A stretch of DNA of 64,000 bases from Clostridiales bacterium (GTDB lineage: Bacteria; Bacillota; Clostridia; Saccharofermentanales; DTU023), in assembly GCA_004556925.1 (NCBI GenBank), contig SFFI01000012.1:13621-77620 (forward strand). The letters run 5' to 3'. The first letter of the stretch is position 1; each line of letters opens with the position of its first letter. This document shows positions 56,727 to 64,000 of this stretch, piece after piece. The translations under genes and the position numbers were made by a program. Below the pieces are notes generated by a model that was given only the letters and a program-made list of their open reading frames with translations, was not told the DNA's origin and did no database searches.

Positions 56727-58787
56727 TTAGTCTTCCTGAGCCTTGCCCAGGTATTGGTCCATCCACTCCGTAATAGCCTTCAAGCGGAGTTTACGGGCTT
56801 GTGGCTTACCAGACCTGGATAGTTCATGGGTCTCTTCATGGAAGATATACATCTCCGAGGGGATGTCCCGATCCTTAAGGGCCGTAAAGAGCTGGTAGCC
56901 CTGTTCCAGCGGGCAGCGGTAGTCCTTAGCCGAGTGGATGATCAGGGTTGGCGTCTTGCAAGAGTTAATGTAACGCAGGGGCGAAAAATCCCAAAGTTTA
57001 AGGAATCCCGCCTGGTCAAAGGTCAGGGTGTCATTTTGGTCTGTGGCAAAGAAGTAACCAATATCCGACGTCCCATAGAAGGAAATCCAGTTGGTGATAG
57101 ATCTCTGGGTTGCAGCAGCGGCAAAGCGATCAGTATGACCAATAATCCAGTTGGTCATAAAGCCACCATAGGAGCCTCCTGTGACACCCAGGCGTTGGCG
57201 GTCAATCTCTGGTATGGCGGTGAGGCAGGCATCCTGGAAGTGCATGAGGTCCTCATAGTCTACCGAACCATACTTGCCTCGAATATCCGCGAAGGCATCC
57301 CCCCTGCCGCCTGATCCCCGGGGATTGCAGAAAAGCACAAAGTAGCCGCGCTGGGCCCAGACCTGCATCTCATGAAAAAAGACTGCGCCGTAGGCGGTAC
57401 GAGGGCCGCCGTGGATGTCCAAGATGGCTGGATAACTTCCTCCCTTAACAAAATCACGGGGGTAAATGACCCAGCCGTCAATATCTTCAGCCTCACCTGC
57501 AGACAGGGGGACAGGCCTCAGTAATTCATATTCTTTAAACAGCTTACAGTTCCACTCACTCAGCCGTTTGCTCGCAAAGCCCGAAGGCCCCTGGCTGATT
57601 AAGCAGAGTTCCGCAGGCAGGTAATCCTGCATAGCAGTGCAGAGGATGCCGGGGCCCCAAGGGGCAATGGCCAGAATAGCTCCATCGGCATCCCAAATTT
57701 TGGAGGGTTCCTCACCAGCTTGGATGGTGTAGAGCGCATCGTGGTCCTGATCCGTGGCGACGAAATAGAACACTCCATCCTTGACAAAAGAACCCGGCTT
57801 GCCGCCAAAATCAATATCCGTGTTCAAGCAAGAATAAAATTCATAGGATTTATCAGAAACCGGCTCCAGCTGTCCACTCGTTGCTTGCATTTGGTAGATA
57901 CGCGGTGATTGATTGATTCCATACACTTGCATGTCACAGGCCAAAACATAGACGGAATTCTCATCCGCTGCGCTGGCCTCCCAGGCAAAGGAAAAGTCTA
58001 GGTCATCGTCCCCATAAATCTGTACAGGGGCGGCCAAAGGAATCGTTTCACCCGCTTCGAGGTCAGCATGCGGCAATTCAAATTTGTATAGGTGGTTGAA
58101 TAATTCCGCCTTTGGGGCGCGGGTTCTGGCCCCGAAATACAAGCGGGCCTTGTCCTCACTTAGGGTATAGAAATCAACATCGAGCTCTTCTTTGGAGATT
58201 CGCTCCAACTGACCACTAGGCGCATGGAAGAGGAAGAGTCCGGTTCGCTCCCCTTCGGTATAGTCTGAGCCATTAAAATAGAAGGGAATTTCCGTAAGGT
58301 GCTGGGCAAAGGCCTCTTTCGTCTTAGCCTTCTTCTGCTCCTTGCGTTTATCTTCAGGCAGGATATAGGCATTGGGCAGGTCACGGTTAAAGCCTGCTTG
58401 GAGTAGATAGTAGCCATATCCCAGACTTTCTATCGCTTGGACAGCTAGAGCCAGCTGAAAAGCAGGGCCTGCTTCCCCTCCCCCCAGGGAGAGCCGGTAG
58501 CAGCTGGTAAAAGCAAGATCTTCCTTGGCCTGGTCTTTTTCTTTGGCGGTTCGGCTACTTGTGAAGAGGAGATGGTCATCATCTTCCCAACAGAAATCTC
58601 TGACTTGATCATCAAAGGTGATCTGGCGGAAGTTACTCCCATCATAGAGCCAGAGGTTAGATTTATATTGGTTATCCTCAAAATCTAGGCGGGATAGGAC
58701 AAAGGCCAGTTGCGTTTCTGCCGGGTTGGCCGCAATTTTACCCGGCATGCTCAGTTTGTCTAAAAAATCATAGTCAATGGTCTTCAT
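56727..58787 (-). CDS. S9 family serine peptidase (acylaminoacyl-peptidase-like)
   Basis: A 686-residue cytoplasmic peptidase of the prolyl oligopeptidase family. The first about 420 residues form a WD/beta-propeller-like domain. The alpha/beta-hydrolase domain has nucleophile motif TGGSYGGFMTNW, the Asp in HSAKDYRCPLEQG and the His in HEETHELSRSGKP. The start is the ATG at 58787, nine bases after GAGG; another ATG three codons earlier abuts that site. It probably trims short peptides from proteins taken in as nutrients. The next gene upstream is 17 bases away. Confidence 0.93.
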   Translation of the reverse strand: MKTIDYDFLDKLSMPGKIAANPAETQLAFVLSRLDFEDNQYKSNLWLYDGSNFRQITFDDQVRDFCWEDDDHLLFTSSRTAKEKDQAKEDLAFTSCYRLSLGGGEAGPAFQLALAVQAIESLGYGYYLLQAGFNRDLPNAYILPEDKRKEQKKAKTKEAFAQHLTEIPFYFNGSDYTEGERTGLFLFHAPSGQLERISKEELDVDFYTLSEDKARLYFGARTRAPKAELFNHLYKFELPHADLEAGETIPLAAPVQIYGDDDLDFSFAWEASAADENSVYVLACDMQVYGINQSPRIYQMQATSGQLEPVSDKSYEFYSCLNTDIDFGGKPGSFVKDGVFYFVATDQDHDALYTIQAGEEPSKIWDADGAILAIAPWGPGILCTAMQDYLPAELCLISQGPSGFASKRLSEWNCKLFKEYELLRPVPLSAGEAEDIDGWVIYPRDFVKGGSYPAILDIHGGPRTAYGAVFFHEMQVWAQRGYFVLFCNPRGSGGRGDAFADIRGKYGSVDYEDLMHFQDACLTAIPEIDRQRLGVTGGSYGGFMTNWIIGHTDRFAAAATQRSITNWISFYGTSDIGYFFATDQNDTLTFDQAGFLKLWDFSPLRYINSCKTPTLIIHSAKDYRCPLEQGYQLFTALKDRDIPSEMYIFHEETHELSRSGKPQARKLRLKAITEWMDQYLGKAQED

Positions 58788-58804
58788 ACGCGTCATCCTC
58801 TAAA

Positions 58805-59338
58805 CTATTTGGCCGCTTTTGCCAGCTCTGAAAGGACAAAATCTGCCACAGGCAGTTCTCCGATGGTGGGCTCAGCATCAGGGTCAAACAGGTTGACTGT
58901 TATTTTAAAGAAATTCAGGAACAGTTTATCCCCCTGCAGGGTAGAGCATTCGGTCGTACCAGGATAGAAGATGACCTCCATTTTTTCATAAGGGATACTG
59001 TCTGGCAGTTCGCTCAGGCGGGAGTCCAGATTCATGGTTTTTACAGGTTCCAGCATCATCTCGGTCACGCCCAGGTCTTCCATCATCCACATATTGTTGT
59101 TCCAAAAGCGCTTCTCTTTTTTACTGGCATCTGAGAGGAGCTCACGGTTGGAAATGGCTGACAAAACCCGACGAAAGGCATTGGGGTCAAAGTCCTGGTC
59201 ATATGCCGCTGCCATCTCAGGGCTAGCAGCCAGGTTGATATAAAATTCGTCGGCTAATTTTTCTTTGTCCTTGAGGCTAGCCCAAATAAAGAGCATGGAC
59301 TCCAGGGCCTTCATGTTAATCACCACTTGTTTAAGCAT
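58805..59338 (-). CDS. Conserved hypothetical protein (resembles TDE2712 family)
   Basis: 177 residues, no signal or membrane segment. Recognisable blocks are LESMLFIWASLKDKEKLADE, RRVLSAISNRELL and KRFWNNNMWMMEDLG. I associate these with the small TDE2712 family found in anaerobic Firmicutes and spirochaetes, but this is memory, not a search. No catalytic motif is visible. It begins one base after the deoC stop and lies before the S9 peptidase, so all three are probably co-transcribed. Confidence 0.7.
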   Translation of the reverse strand: MLKQVVINMKALESMLFIWASLKDKEKLADEFYINLAASPEMAAAYDQDFDPNAFRRVLSAISNRELLSDASKKEKRFWNNNMWMMEDLGVTEMMLEPVKTMNLDSRLSELPDSIPYEKMEVIFYPGTTECSTLQGDKLFLNFFKITVNLFDPDAEPTIGELPVADFVLSELAKAAK

Positions 59339-59339
59339 T

Positions 59340-59990
59340 TTATTTTGCCTCCTTTTGCAGAAGTTTCATGCCGTCACCCGCACCTAGCCGGCTAGCGCCG
59401 GCCTCCAGTAGGGCTTGGGCAAACTCTGGTGTACGGATACCGCCTGAGGCTTTAACCCCTAGACGGTCGCCCACAGTTTCGCGCATTAATTTTACATCTT
59501 CTAAAGTTGCCCCGCCTGTAGAAAAGCCGGTAGATGTTTTAACAAAGGCTGCGCCTGCTTTCTCCGCAGCTTGGCAGGCCTGGACCTTTTCGGGGTCGGT
59601 AAGTAGACAAGTTTCAATAATCACCTTAACCAGGGCAGGCTTGGCTGCAGCAACCACCGCTTGAATATCCGCTTCCACCCGGTCCCACTGGCCTTCTTTA
59701 GCCGCGCCAATATTGATAACCATATCAATCTCTTGTGCGCCGTCCCCTACAGCTTGCCGAGCCTCAAAGGCCTTAGCCGCAGTAGACATGGCCCCTAAGG
59801 GAAAGCCGACTACAGAACAAGCTTTAACCGGAGAACCTGCGAGCTCCTTGGCAATAAAAGGAATATTTGCAGAATTCACGCAAACGGAAGCAAAACCTTG
59901 TTCCTTGGCTTCACGGCAATAACGGGCCAGTATTTCTTCCCTGGCATCTGCCTTGAGCATAGTGTGATCTATATATGAAGCTAGAGACAT
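59340..59990 (-). CDS. deoC: Deoxyribose-phosphate aldolase
   Basis: 216 residues. It splits 2-deoxyribose-5-phosphate into glyceraldehyde-3-phosphate and acetaldehyde in nucleoside catabolism. The TIM barrel has IDHTMLKAD at the N-terminus, KVIIETCLL, the Schiff-base Lys151 in FVKTSTGFSTGGAT and VKASGGIRT. GGAGGAAGGT precedes the ATG. It heads a likely operon with the hypothetical protein and S9 peptidase genes. Confidence 0.97.
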   Translation of the reverse strand: MSLASYIDHTMLKADAREEILARYCREAKEQGFASVCVNSANIPFIAKELAGSPVKACSVVGFPLGAMSTAAKAFEARQAVGDGAQEIDMVINIGAAKEGQWDRVEADIQAVVAAAKPALVKVIIETCLLTDPEKVQACQAAEKAGAAFVKTSTGFSTGGATLEDVKLMRETVGDRLGVKASGGIRTPEFAQALLEAGASRLGAGDGMKLLQKEAK

Positions 59991-60110
59991 ACCTTCCTCC
60001 TTTAGGCCTGTTGGCTACTTCCTAAAGGTAACACAAGAGTCGCTGGCTGACCATAGCTGGAGGCAAGCTCTGCCTCCGAAGTGTGTTATGCTTAGCGTGC
60101 TTTGAGCCGG

Positions 60111-60188
60111 GCCAGGCCCTGCCAAAAAACGCAGGACTGGTAAACCGAACTTGGCCTTAATTGTCGCTAAGGTGACCTAGGGCCTGGC
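60111..60188 (+). promoter_or_regulatory. Structured leader upstream of folP
   Basis: GCCAGGCCCT (60111-60120) and AGGGCCTGGC (60179-60188) are perfectly complementary and would close a 78-base RNA domain. Inside are a smaller stem CCTTA..TAAGG (60155-60172) and possible GGT..ACC pairing. It ends 15 bases before the AAAGGAG site of folP, so ligand-dependent folding could control translation. It does not match the THF riboswitch consensus I know. A TATGCT box stands near 60087. Confidence 0.5.
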
Positions 60189-60216
60189 AAATTATAAAGC
60201 CTTAAAGGAGTTATTC

Positions 60217-61191
60217 TTGAAAGAAGCAAAATTCTGCTTTAAGAGGCACAGCTTAAGGCAAGGCGACAAAACACAATTGTGTGCTATTTTGAACATTACC
60301 CCTGACTCATTTTCGGACGGCGGCAAGTGGTTTGGGCAAGACAAGGCCCTAGCTCATGCCAGGGAACTGATTGCCCAAGGCGCCGATATGCTTGATATTG
60401 GTGGAGAATCCACAAGGCCCGGTTCTACCCTCTTGTCTGCAGAGGAGGAAACAGCCCGAATTTTACCGATTATTAAAGGGATAAGAGCCTTTTCGGACAT
60501 CCCTATCTCCGTAGATACCTGGAAGGCAAAGGTGGCAGAGGCGGCCTTAGAGGCGGGGGCGGATATGATTAACGATATCACAGGGCTCCTGGGTGACGCC
60601 CAGATGGCCCCCCTCCTCGCCAAAAGCCAGGCGGGTCTGATCCTCATGTTTAATCCAGCTATTGCCCGGCCAGACCATGCTTCGGCCAAAAACTTTCCCC
60701 ACTTTGGTTATGGCGGCAATCCCTTTAGCCCAGAAGAGCTTGCCACAATGGCGGAGGCACCCATTTTAGAGGTCTGCCAAGCGTATTTTGCTAAAGCCCT
60801 GGACCGCGCCCTGACCGCTGGCATGAGGCCAGACCAGATCTGCCTGGATCCCGGCATTGGTTTTGCCCTCACCAAACGCGAAAACCTGCAACTTATCCAG
60901 GGCATGGACCTTATCCACGACCTGGGCTACTGCATTTTCCTGGGCGTATCCCGCAAACGATTTATCGTAAATATTTTAAGTGAGGCTGGTGCCAATCTAG
61001 ATGCCACAACAGAAGAGGGTTTTACCAACCGCGATCTAGCCTCCTCGCATCTCACGGCCATCGCGGCCAGCCGAGGGGTAGAAATCGTCCGTGTCCACAG
61101 CCTGGCTGAACACATGCTGGCCCGAGAAATTGGTTATGCCATCTTCAAACCAGAAAGCCAGGCCTCTTCTAAGCTGGGCATCTACAAATAG
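60217..61191 (+). CDS. folP: Dihydropteroate synthase
   Basis: 324 residues. It joins 4-aminobenzoate to the pterin diphosphate in folate synthesis. Conserved stretches are LCAILNITPDSFSDGG, MLDIGGESTRPGS, ISVDTWKAKVAEAALEAGADMINDI (quoted in parts) and FLGVSRKRFI. The start is TTG, six bases after AAAGGAG; no better start exists. It is somewhat longer than the usual 270-280 residues, with an insertion around PHFGYGGNPFSPEEL. No other folate gene is adjacent. It overlaps the convergent rpiB end by 10 bases. Confidence 0.95.
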   Translation: MKEAKFCFKRHSLRQGDKTQLCAILNITPDSFSDGGKWFGQDKALAHARELIAQGADMLDIGGESTRPGSTLLSAEEETARILPIIKGIRAFSDIPISVDTWKAKVAEAALEAGADMINDITGLLGDAQMAPLLAKSQAGLILMFNPAIARPDHASAKNFPHFGYGGNPFSPEELATMAEAPILEVCQAYFAKALDRALTAGMRPDQICLDPGIGFALTKRENLQLIQGMDLIHDLGYCIFLGVSRKRFIVNILSEAGANLDATTEEGFTNRDLASSHLTAIAASRGVEIVRVHSLAEHMLAREIGYAIFKPESQASSKLGIYK

Positions 61192-61661
61192 TTTTCCGGG
61201 AAGCCATCTTCAGGCCGCCAGGTCCCATTCTCGTAGTCTACGATTTCTTTAACACGGCGGGCATGGCGGCCTCCTTCAAATTCAGCTTCTAACCAAGCAT
61301 CGACAATCATCTTAGCCATTTCTGAACCCACTACCCGGGCGCCAAAGCAGAGAACATTGGCATTATTGTGCCGACGGGCCATCTGGGCAGAGTAGGGTTC
61401 TGAACAGGCGCAGGCCCGGATACCTTTGACCTTATTGGCGGCTAAAGATATACCAATACCTGTGCCACAAATGAGGATACCCTGTTCATAGTCCCCTTGG
61501 GCAACCGCTTCTCCTACTATGACACCATAGATGGGGTAGTCCGTACTTTCCGTAGAATAGGTGCCAAAGTCATGCACTTCATGACCCTTACTGGTCAGGT
61601 ATTCCATAATGATGGGCTTGAGTTCGCTGCCCACATGGTCGCTGCCTATAGCAATCTTCAT
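61182..61661 (-). CDS. rpiB: Ribose 5-phosphate isomerase B
   Basis: 159 residues. It interconverts ribose-5-phosphate and ribulose-5-phosphate, and some relatives act on allose or galactose phosphates. Signature stretches are IAIGSDHVGSELK, GILICGTGIGISLAANK (catalytic Cys65) and ARRHNNANVLCFGARVVG. It lies 10 bases after the hexokinase gene on the same strand, so the two form a sugar-phosphate operon. Confidence 0.96.
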   Translation of the reverse strand: MKIAIGSDHVGSELKPIIMEYLTSKGHEVHDFGTYSTESTDYPIYGVIVGEAVAQGDYEQGILICGTGIGISLAANKVKGIRACACSEPYSAQMARRHNNANVLCFGARVVGSEMAKMIVDAWLEAEFEGGRHARRVKEIVDYENGTWRPEDGFPENYL

Positions 61662-61671
61662 ACTATACTCC

Positions 61672-63015
61672 TTATAAATTCATATAGGCGGCCATAGCCG
61701 AGCCTAGGAGATTTGCATCATCTGTATGGAGAAATTCTGCATAATAACCCATTTGATCTTCCAGGTAAAGTTTACGATTGATCTGGATTTGCTCTTGATA
61801 AAACCGGGCCTTGTAATAGGTGGATCCTTCCATATTAACAGCCAGAGGCTGGCTGGGATCCTGACCCGCTTTTAATTTCATATGGAAGCCCGCAAGGAGG
61901 ATGGCCACATACTTGGCCGCCCGGGCAAAGACATTTTCTGCTATAGCCGTAAGGGCTTGCAGGTCTGAGTCATTAGCGGGCAAATTCCGCAAGGGATTAG
62001 GGGCCTGCAGGGCTAGGAATCCGTCCAATTCTTCCGAACTAATGCCCGGCAAACGGGCGAAGGCCTGGCAGAAAGCAGGAGAGAAGATATTGCCCTCTTC
62101 ACAAGCTATCTGGATGGTTTCATAGGCGTGCGCGCCCAAATACCGGCCAGATATACGCTTTTCCAACAAGGCATTACCTGGATTCACAGACTTGTCATCA
62201 ATACGCCTATCGACGGGGGAAAGCTGCTTCAAGGGATAGCTGCCACACTCCGTGTTGATGATCATCCGCGAGGGGGCTTTAGCAAACTGTTGGCAATAAG
62301 CCTGCACATCAGGCTCAGCGAGCTTTTTAATGCATTTAATAGGTTCGGCATAGGCCACATTAAGCCCCGTCCCTAAGACCATACCCAGGTAATTACTGTA
62401 ATGTGCATCTCGAGACCGGAGGTAACCTGCTAAAAGTCCAGCCACCGTATCGTTCAGCACAACAACATCCAGCTGGCCAGAATCACCCTCCGCCCGCAAG
62501 GCTTCCCGCAGGCTCTCCCCCACCAAAGTTCCAATAACCCCTTCCGCTTGCATCTCCTTATTCAGTTGCAAGACGAGCGCATCATGGTTGGGGAGATTTT
62601 GGCAGGCAAAGGAAAAGCAAAAGCCCAACTTGCGGCTGTAAGGCAAAAGCGGTAGCAGGGCCTGGGCAAAGGTCCGATAAAATTCTTCCTTGGTCACCCT
62701 ACCCAGGGAACCCGGCATGGGGTGCTTGGAAAAATGCCCAACCGTCACCTGGCCATCATCATCAAATTCTACAACGCAGACCCGGAAAAAAGTCCCGCCC
62801 GCATCAATGACCAAGACGGGTTCTCCGTTCGGTAGCTGGCCCCCTAAATTCAAGAAAGTCGGCAACATGGGGATTGCTTGGCCAAAATTTTGACCTCGGC
62901 TCATTAAACCCGCACTAAGGTTGGCAGAAAACTTTTCCGCCTCGGGCTCAACGGCTATATCCTCCGCAAGGACATGCAAAGACCGCAAAAAGTCTCTTAT
63001 CATTGTCTCCATCAT
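61672..63015 (-). CDS. Hexokinase family protein
   Basis: 447 residues with the eukaryote-type hexokinase fold, which is found in a minority of bacteria. Phosphate-1 motif LVIDAGGTFFRVCVVEF, sugar/phosphate stretch VVVLNDTVAGLLAGYL, GTGLNVAYAE and the closing GSTYYKARFYQEQI are visible. It should phosphorylate glucose or a related hexose with ATP. Two ATG codons in tandem (63015, 63012) follow AAAGGAG; the second has the better spacing. It is first in an operon with rpiB. Confidence 0.9.
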   Translation of the reverse strand: MMETMIRDFLRSLHVLAEDIAVEPEAEKFSANLSAGLMSRGQNFGQAIPMLPTFLNLGGQLPNGEPVLVIDAGGTFFRVCVVEFDDDGQVTVGHFSKHPMPGSLGRVTKEEFYRTFAQALLPLLPYSRKLGFCFSFACQNLPNHDALVLQLNKEMQAEGVIGTLVGESLREALRAEGDSGQLDVVVLNDTVAGLLAGYLRSRDAHYSNYLGMVLGTGLNVAYAEPIKCIKKLAEPDVQAYCQQFAKAPSRMIINTECGSYPLKQLSPVDRRIDDKSVNPGNALLEKRISGRYLGAHAYETIQIACEEGNIFSPAFCQAFARLPGISSEELDGFLALQAPNPLRNLPANDSDLQALTAIAENVFARAAKYVAILLAGFHMKLKAGQDPSQPLAVNMEGSTYYKARFYQEQIQINRKLYLEDQMGYYAEFLHTDDANLLGSAMAAYMNL

Positions 63016-63280
63016 CTAGCTCCTTTGCCATCAGGTTAACTTATAACCTAGACATGCTTTGCCCATAGATTACCATATCGCTTGGATAAGAGTTAACTAA
63101 AAAATGCTTTGAGGGTATTACCAACCTTTATCTGCCTCTAATCCGCTCAACTAAAGTGAAAAAGTAAGTAAGTTCCACATCAAAGGGTGGGAAGCAGAAT
63201 TTAGTCTTACAGTAAAATCCATTGCGAATTCAGTCTTACACGCTACGGAGTTTTTGAACTCAACAGGGGCTATCCATGAG

Positions 63281-63790
63281 CCTGCAAATATGCAAGTAGT
63301 AGGTGGCCAGAGGGCTATGCCACTTTGGATTTCCAGATTATCCGTCATTTTTGCTACTATTGGGTGGACCGCCGGGCAAGTTTTCAACTAATGGATGATA
63401 TCGAGGACAAATCTGCAAGTAATGGGTGGTTTGGCCCTGTTTCTGAGAGTAAACCCACCCATTACTAGCAAACTTGTCCGAAATCTAGGAAATCCGAAAG
63501 AGGGAGGCCTAGCTTACTGGTTCTGAAGAGAAATGGTCAGGCTATTAGGCGGTAGAAAGGCCAAAATACTTCAACTTTCCGGATTTCCTTACAAGTTTGC
63601 AGATAATGTACATCCCGTCCAACTTTTTCTTCTTCTAAATGTATAGAATCTAACGTTATGATGTATATTTGCATAAAGACTACCCTTTTGGGGCGGTTTT
63701 GCGGAAAAAAAGTGGGTAAACCTGACTTTCAGAAAATTTCGGCGTACAAAAGCTGCAAACTTGTAAGAAAAATGAGGAAGTTGGATGTAC
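63281..63790. repeat. Dispersed degenerate repeats in both orientations
   Basis: At least seven related copies of a unit near ACAAGTTTGCAAGTAATGGG, often followed by TGG and preceded by GGATTTCC. Plus orientation: 63281-63306, 63327-63367, 63374-63397, 63405-63429 and 63581-63615. Minus orientation: 63454-63496 and 63744-63770. Adjacent opposite copies can pair, for example 63405-63429 with 63454-63475. They fill the gene-free stretch 63016-63870. No coding sequence in this stretch is convincing. Confidence 0.7.
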
Positions 63791-63869
63791 TCAGTGAAAA
63801 CGAGGCAATTAGCTGTAGTAAGTGAGGAAGAGGGGCAATGGAATCCGCTCTATTACCGCATTTACGCAA

Positions 63870-63903
63870 AGAAAAACCCTACTCGCAAGAGCAGGGTTTT
63901 TTG
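63870..63903 (-). terminator. rRNA operon terminator
   Basis: AAAACCCTGCTC-TTGC-GAGTAGGGTTTT (one G-U) followed by T residues on the minus strand, immediately after the 5S gene. Confidence 0.9.
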
Positions 63904-64000
63904 GATCCGGCAGCTACCTATATTTCCAGGCCGTCTCCAGCCAAGTATTGTGGGCGTAACTGAGCTTAACTTCTGTGTTCGGAAAGGGAACAGGTGTGGC
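63904..64000 (-). rRNA. rrf: 5S ribosomal RNA, 3' part (cut by window edge)
   Basis: The minus strand reads CCGAACACAGAAGTTAAGC, the universal 5S loop region, followed by the rest of the molecule down to the closing stem GGTAGCTGCCGG. About 97 of roughly 115 bases are present; the 5' end is beyond the window. It implies an rrn operon arriving from the right on the minus strand. The 3' end is set by the terminator and is accurate to a few bases. Confidence 0.95.

Noticed and set aside
60111..60188. Known tetrahydrofolate riboswitch
   Set aside because: The expected conserved sequences of the THF aptamer are not visible, so I report it only as an unidentified structured leader.
63151..63387. 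78-codon minus-strand frame next to the repeats
   Set aside because: No ribosome site and no recognisable motif, and it is built partly from the repeat units.
63281..63790. CRISPR array
   Set aside because: Repeats are degenerate, in both orientations and irregularly spaced; no spacers of constant length and no cas genes.

Overview
The window comes from a Gram-positive, anaerobic, amino-acid-fermenting Firmicute, most likely class Clostridia. The support is a selenocysteine-dependent glycine reductase operon, LPXTG pili with class C sortase, a lipoprotein with a lipobox, a flavodiiron oxygen-detoxifying protein, GGAGG-type ribosome binding sites and frequent GTG/TTG starts. Base composition is moderate (about half G+C by eye), with an AT-rich patch only upstream of the pilin gene. 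I cannot name the genus from sequence alone.

Layout. 1-3.5 kb: an efflux cassette on + (HlyD-type adaptor cut by the window edge, MacB-type ATPase, MacB-type permease). 3.5-4.5 kb: Ppx/GppA phosphatase (-). 4.5-12.6 kb: glycine reductase operon on -, transcribed grdX-grdE-grdB-trxB-trxA-grdA-grdC-grdD. grdB and grdA each contain an in-frame TGA read as selenocysteine (Sec350 and Sec44), each followed by a SECIS-like hairpin. 12.8-15.3 kb: a PlsC-like acyltransferase with a zinc ribbon (-) and a HAD phosphatase (+). 15.4-22.7 kb: rpoB-rpoC (-), with a structured leader and a possible divergent/antisense small RNA. 23-30 kb: a parvulin-type foldase, a CBS/CorC membrane protein, an EF-G paralogue and an unknown lipoprotein, all on -. 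30-32.4 kb: tRNA-dihydrouridine synthase (+) facing a flavodiiron protein (-). 32.5-37.1 kb: the str operon rpsL-rpsG-fusA-tuf (-). 37.2-51.9 kb: a seven-gene sortase-assembled pilus operon (-), comprising major pilin, class C sortase, minor pilin, a 2790-residue tip adhesin, a small coiled-coil protein, a dedicated type I signal peptidase and a second sortase. 52.4-55.4 kb: an ABC exporter (-) and a NusG-II/Gx transporter pair (+). 55.5-60 kb: malic enzyme, an S9 peptidase, an uncharacterised protein and DeoC (-). 60.2-63 kb: FolP (+), RpiB and hexokinase (-). 63-64 kb: a gene-free stretch with dispersed repeats in both orientations, then an rrn terminator and the 3' part of a 5S rRNA gene (-).

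How the genes work together. Thioredoxin reductase and thioredoxin supply electrons to selenoproteins GrdB and GrdA. These reduce glycine (activated by pyruvoyl-dependent GrdE) to a carboxymethyl-selenoether and then an acetyl-thioester, which GrdC/GrdD release as acetyl phosphate for ATP. The pilus operon carries its own processing and polymerising enzymes. The most interesting unexplained signals are the repeat array beside the 5S gene, the RNA opposite the rpoB leader, the structured folP leader, the terminator-like hairpin at the very start of the str transcript, the internal repeats at the N-terminus of the giant adhesin, and the non-canonical sorting signal of the minor pilin.
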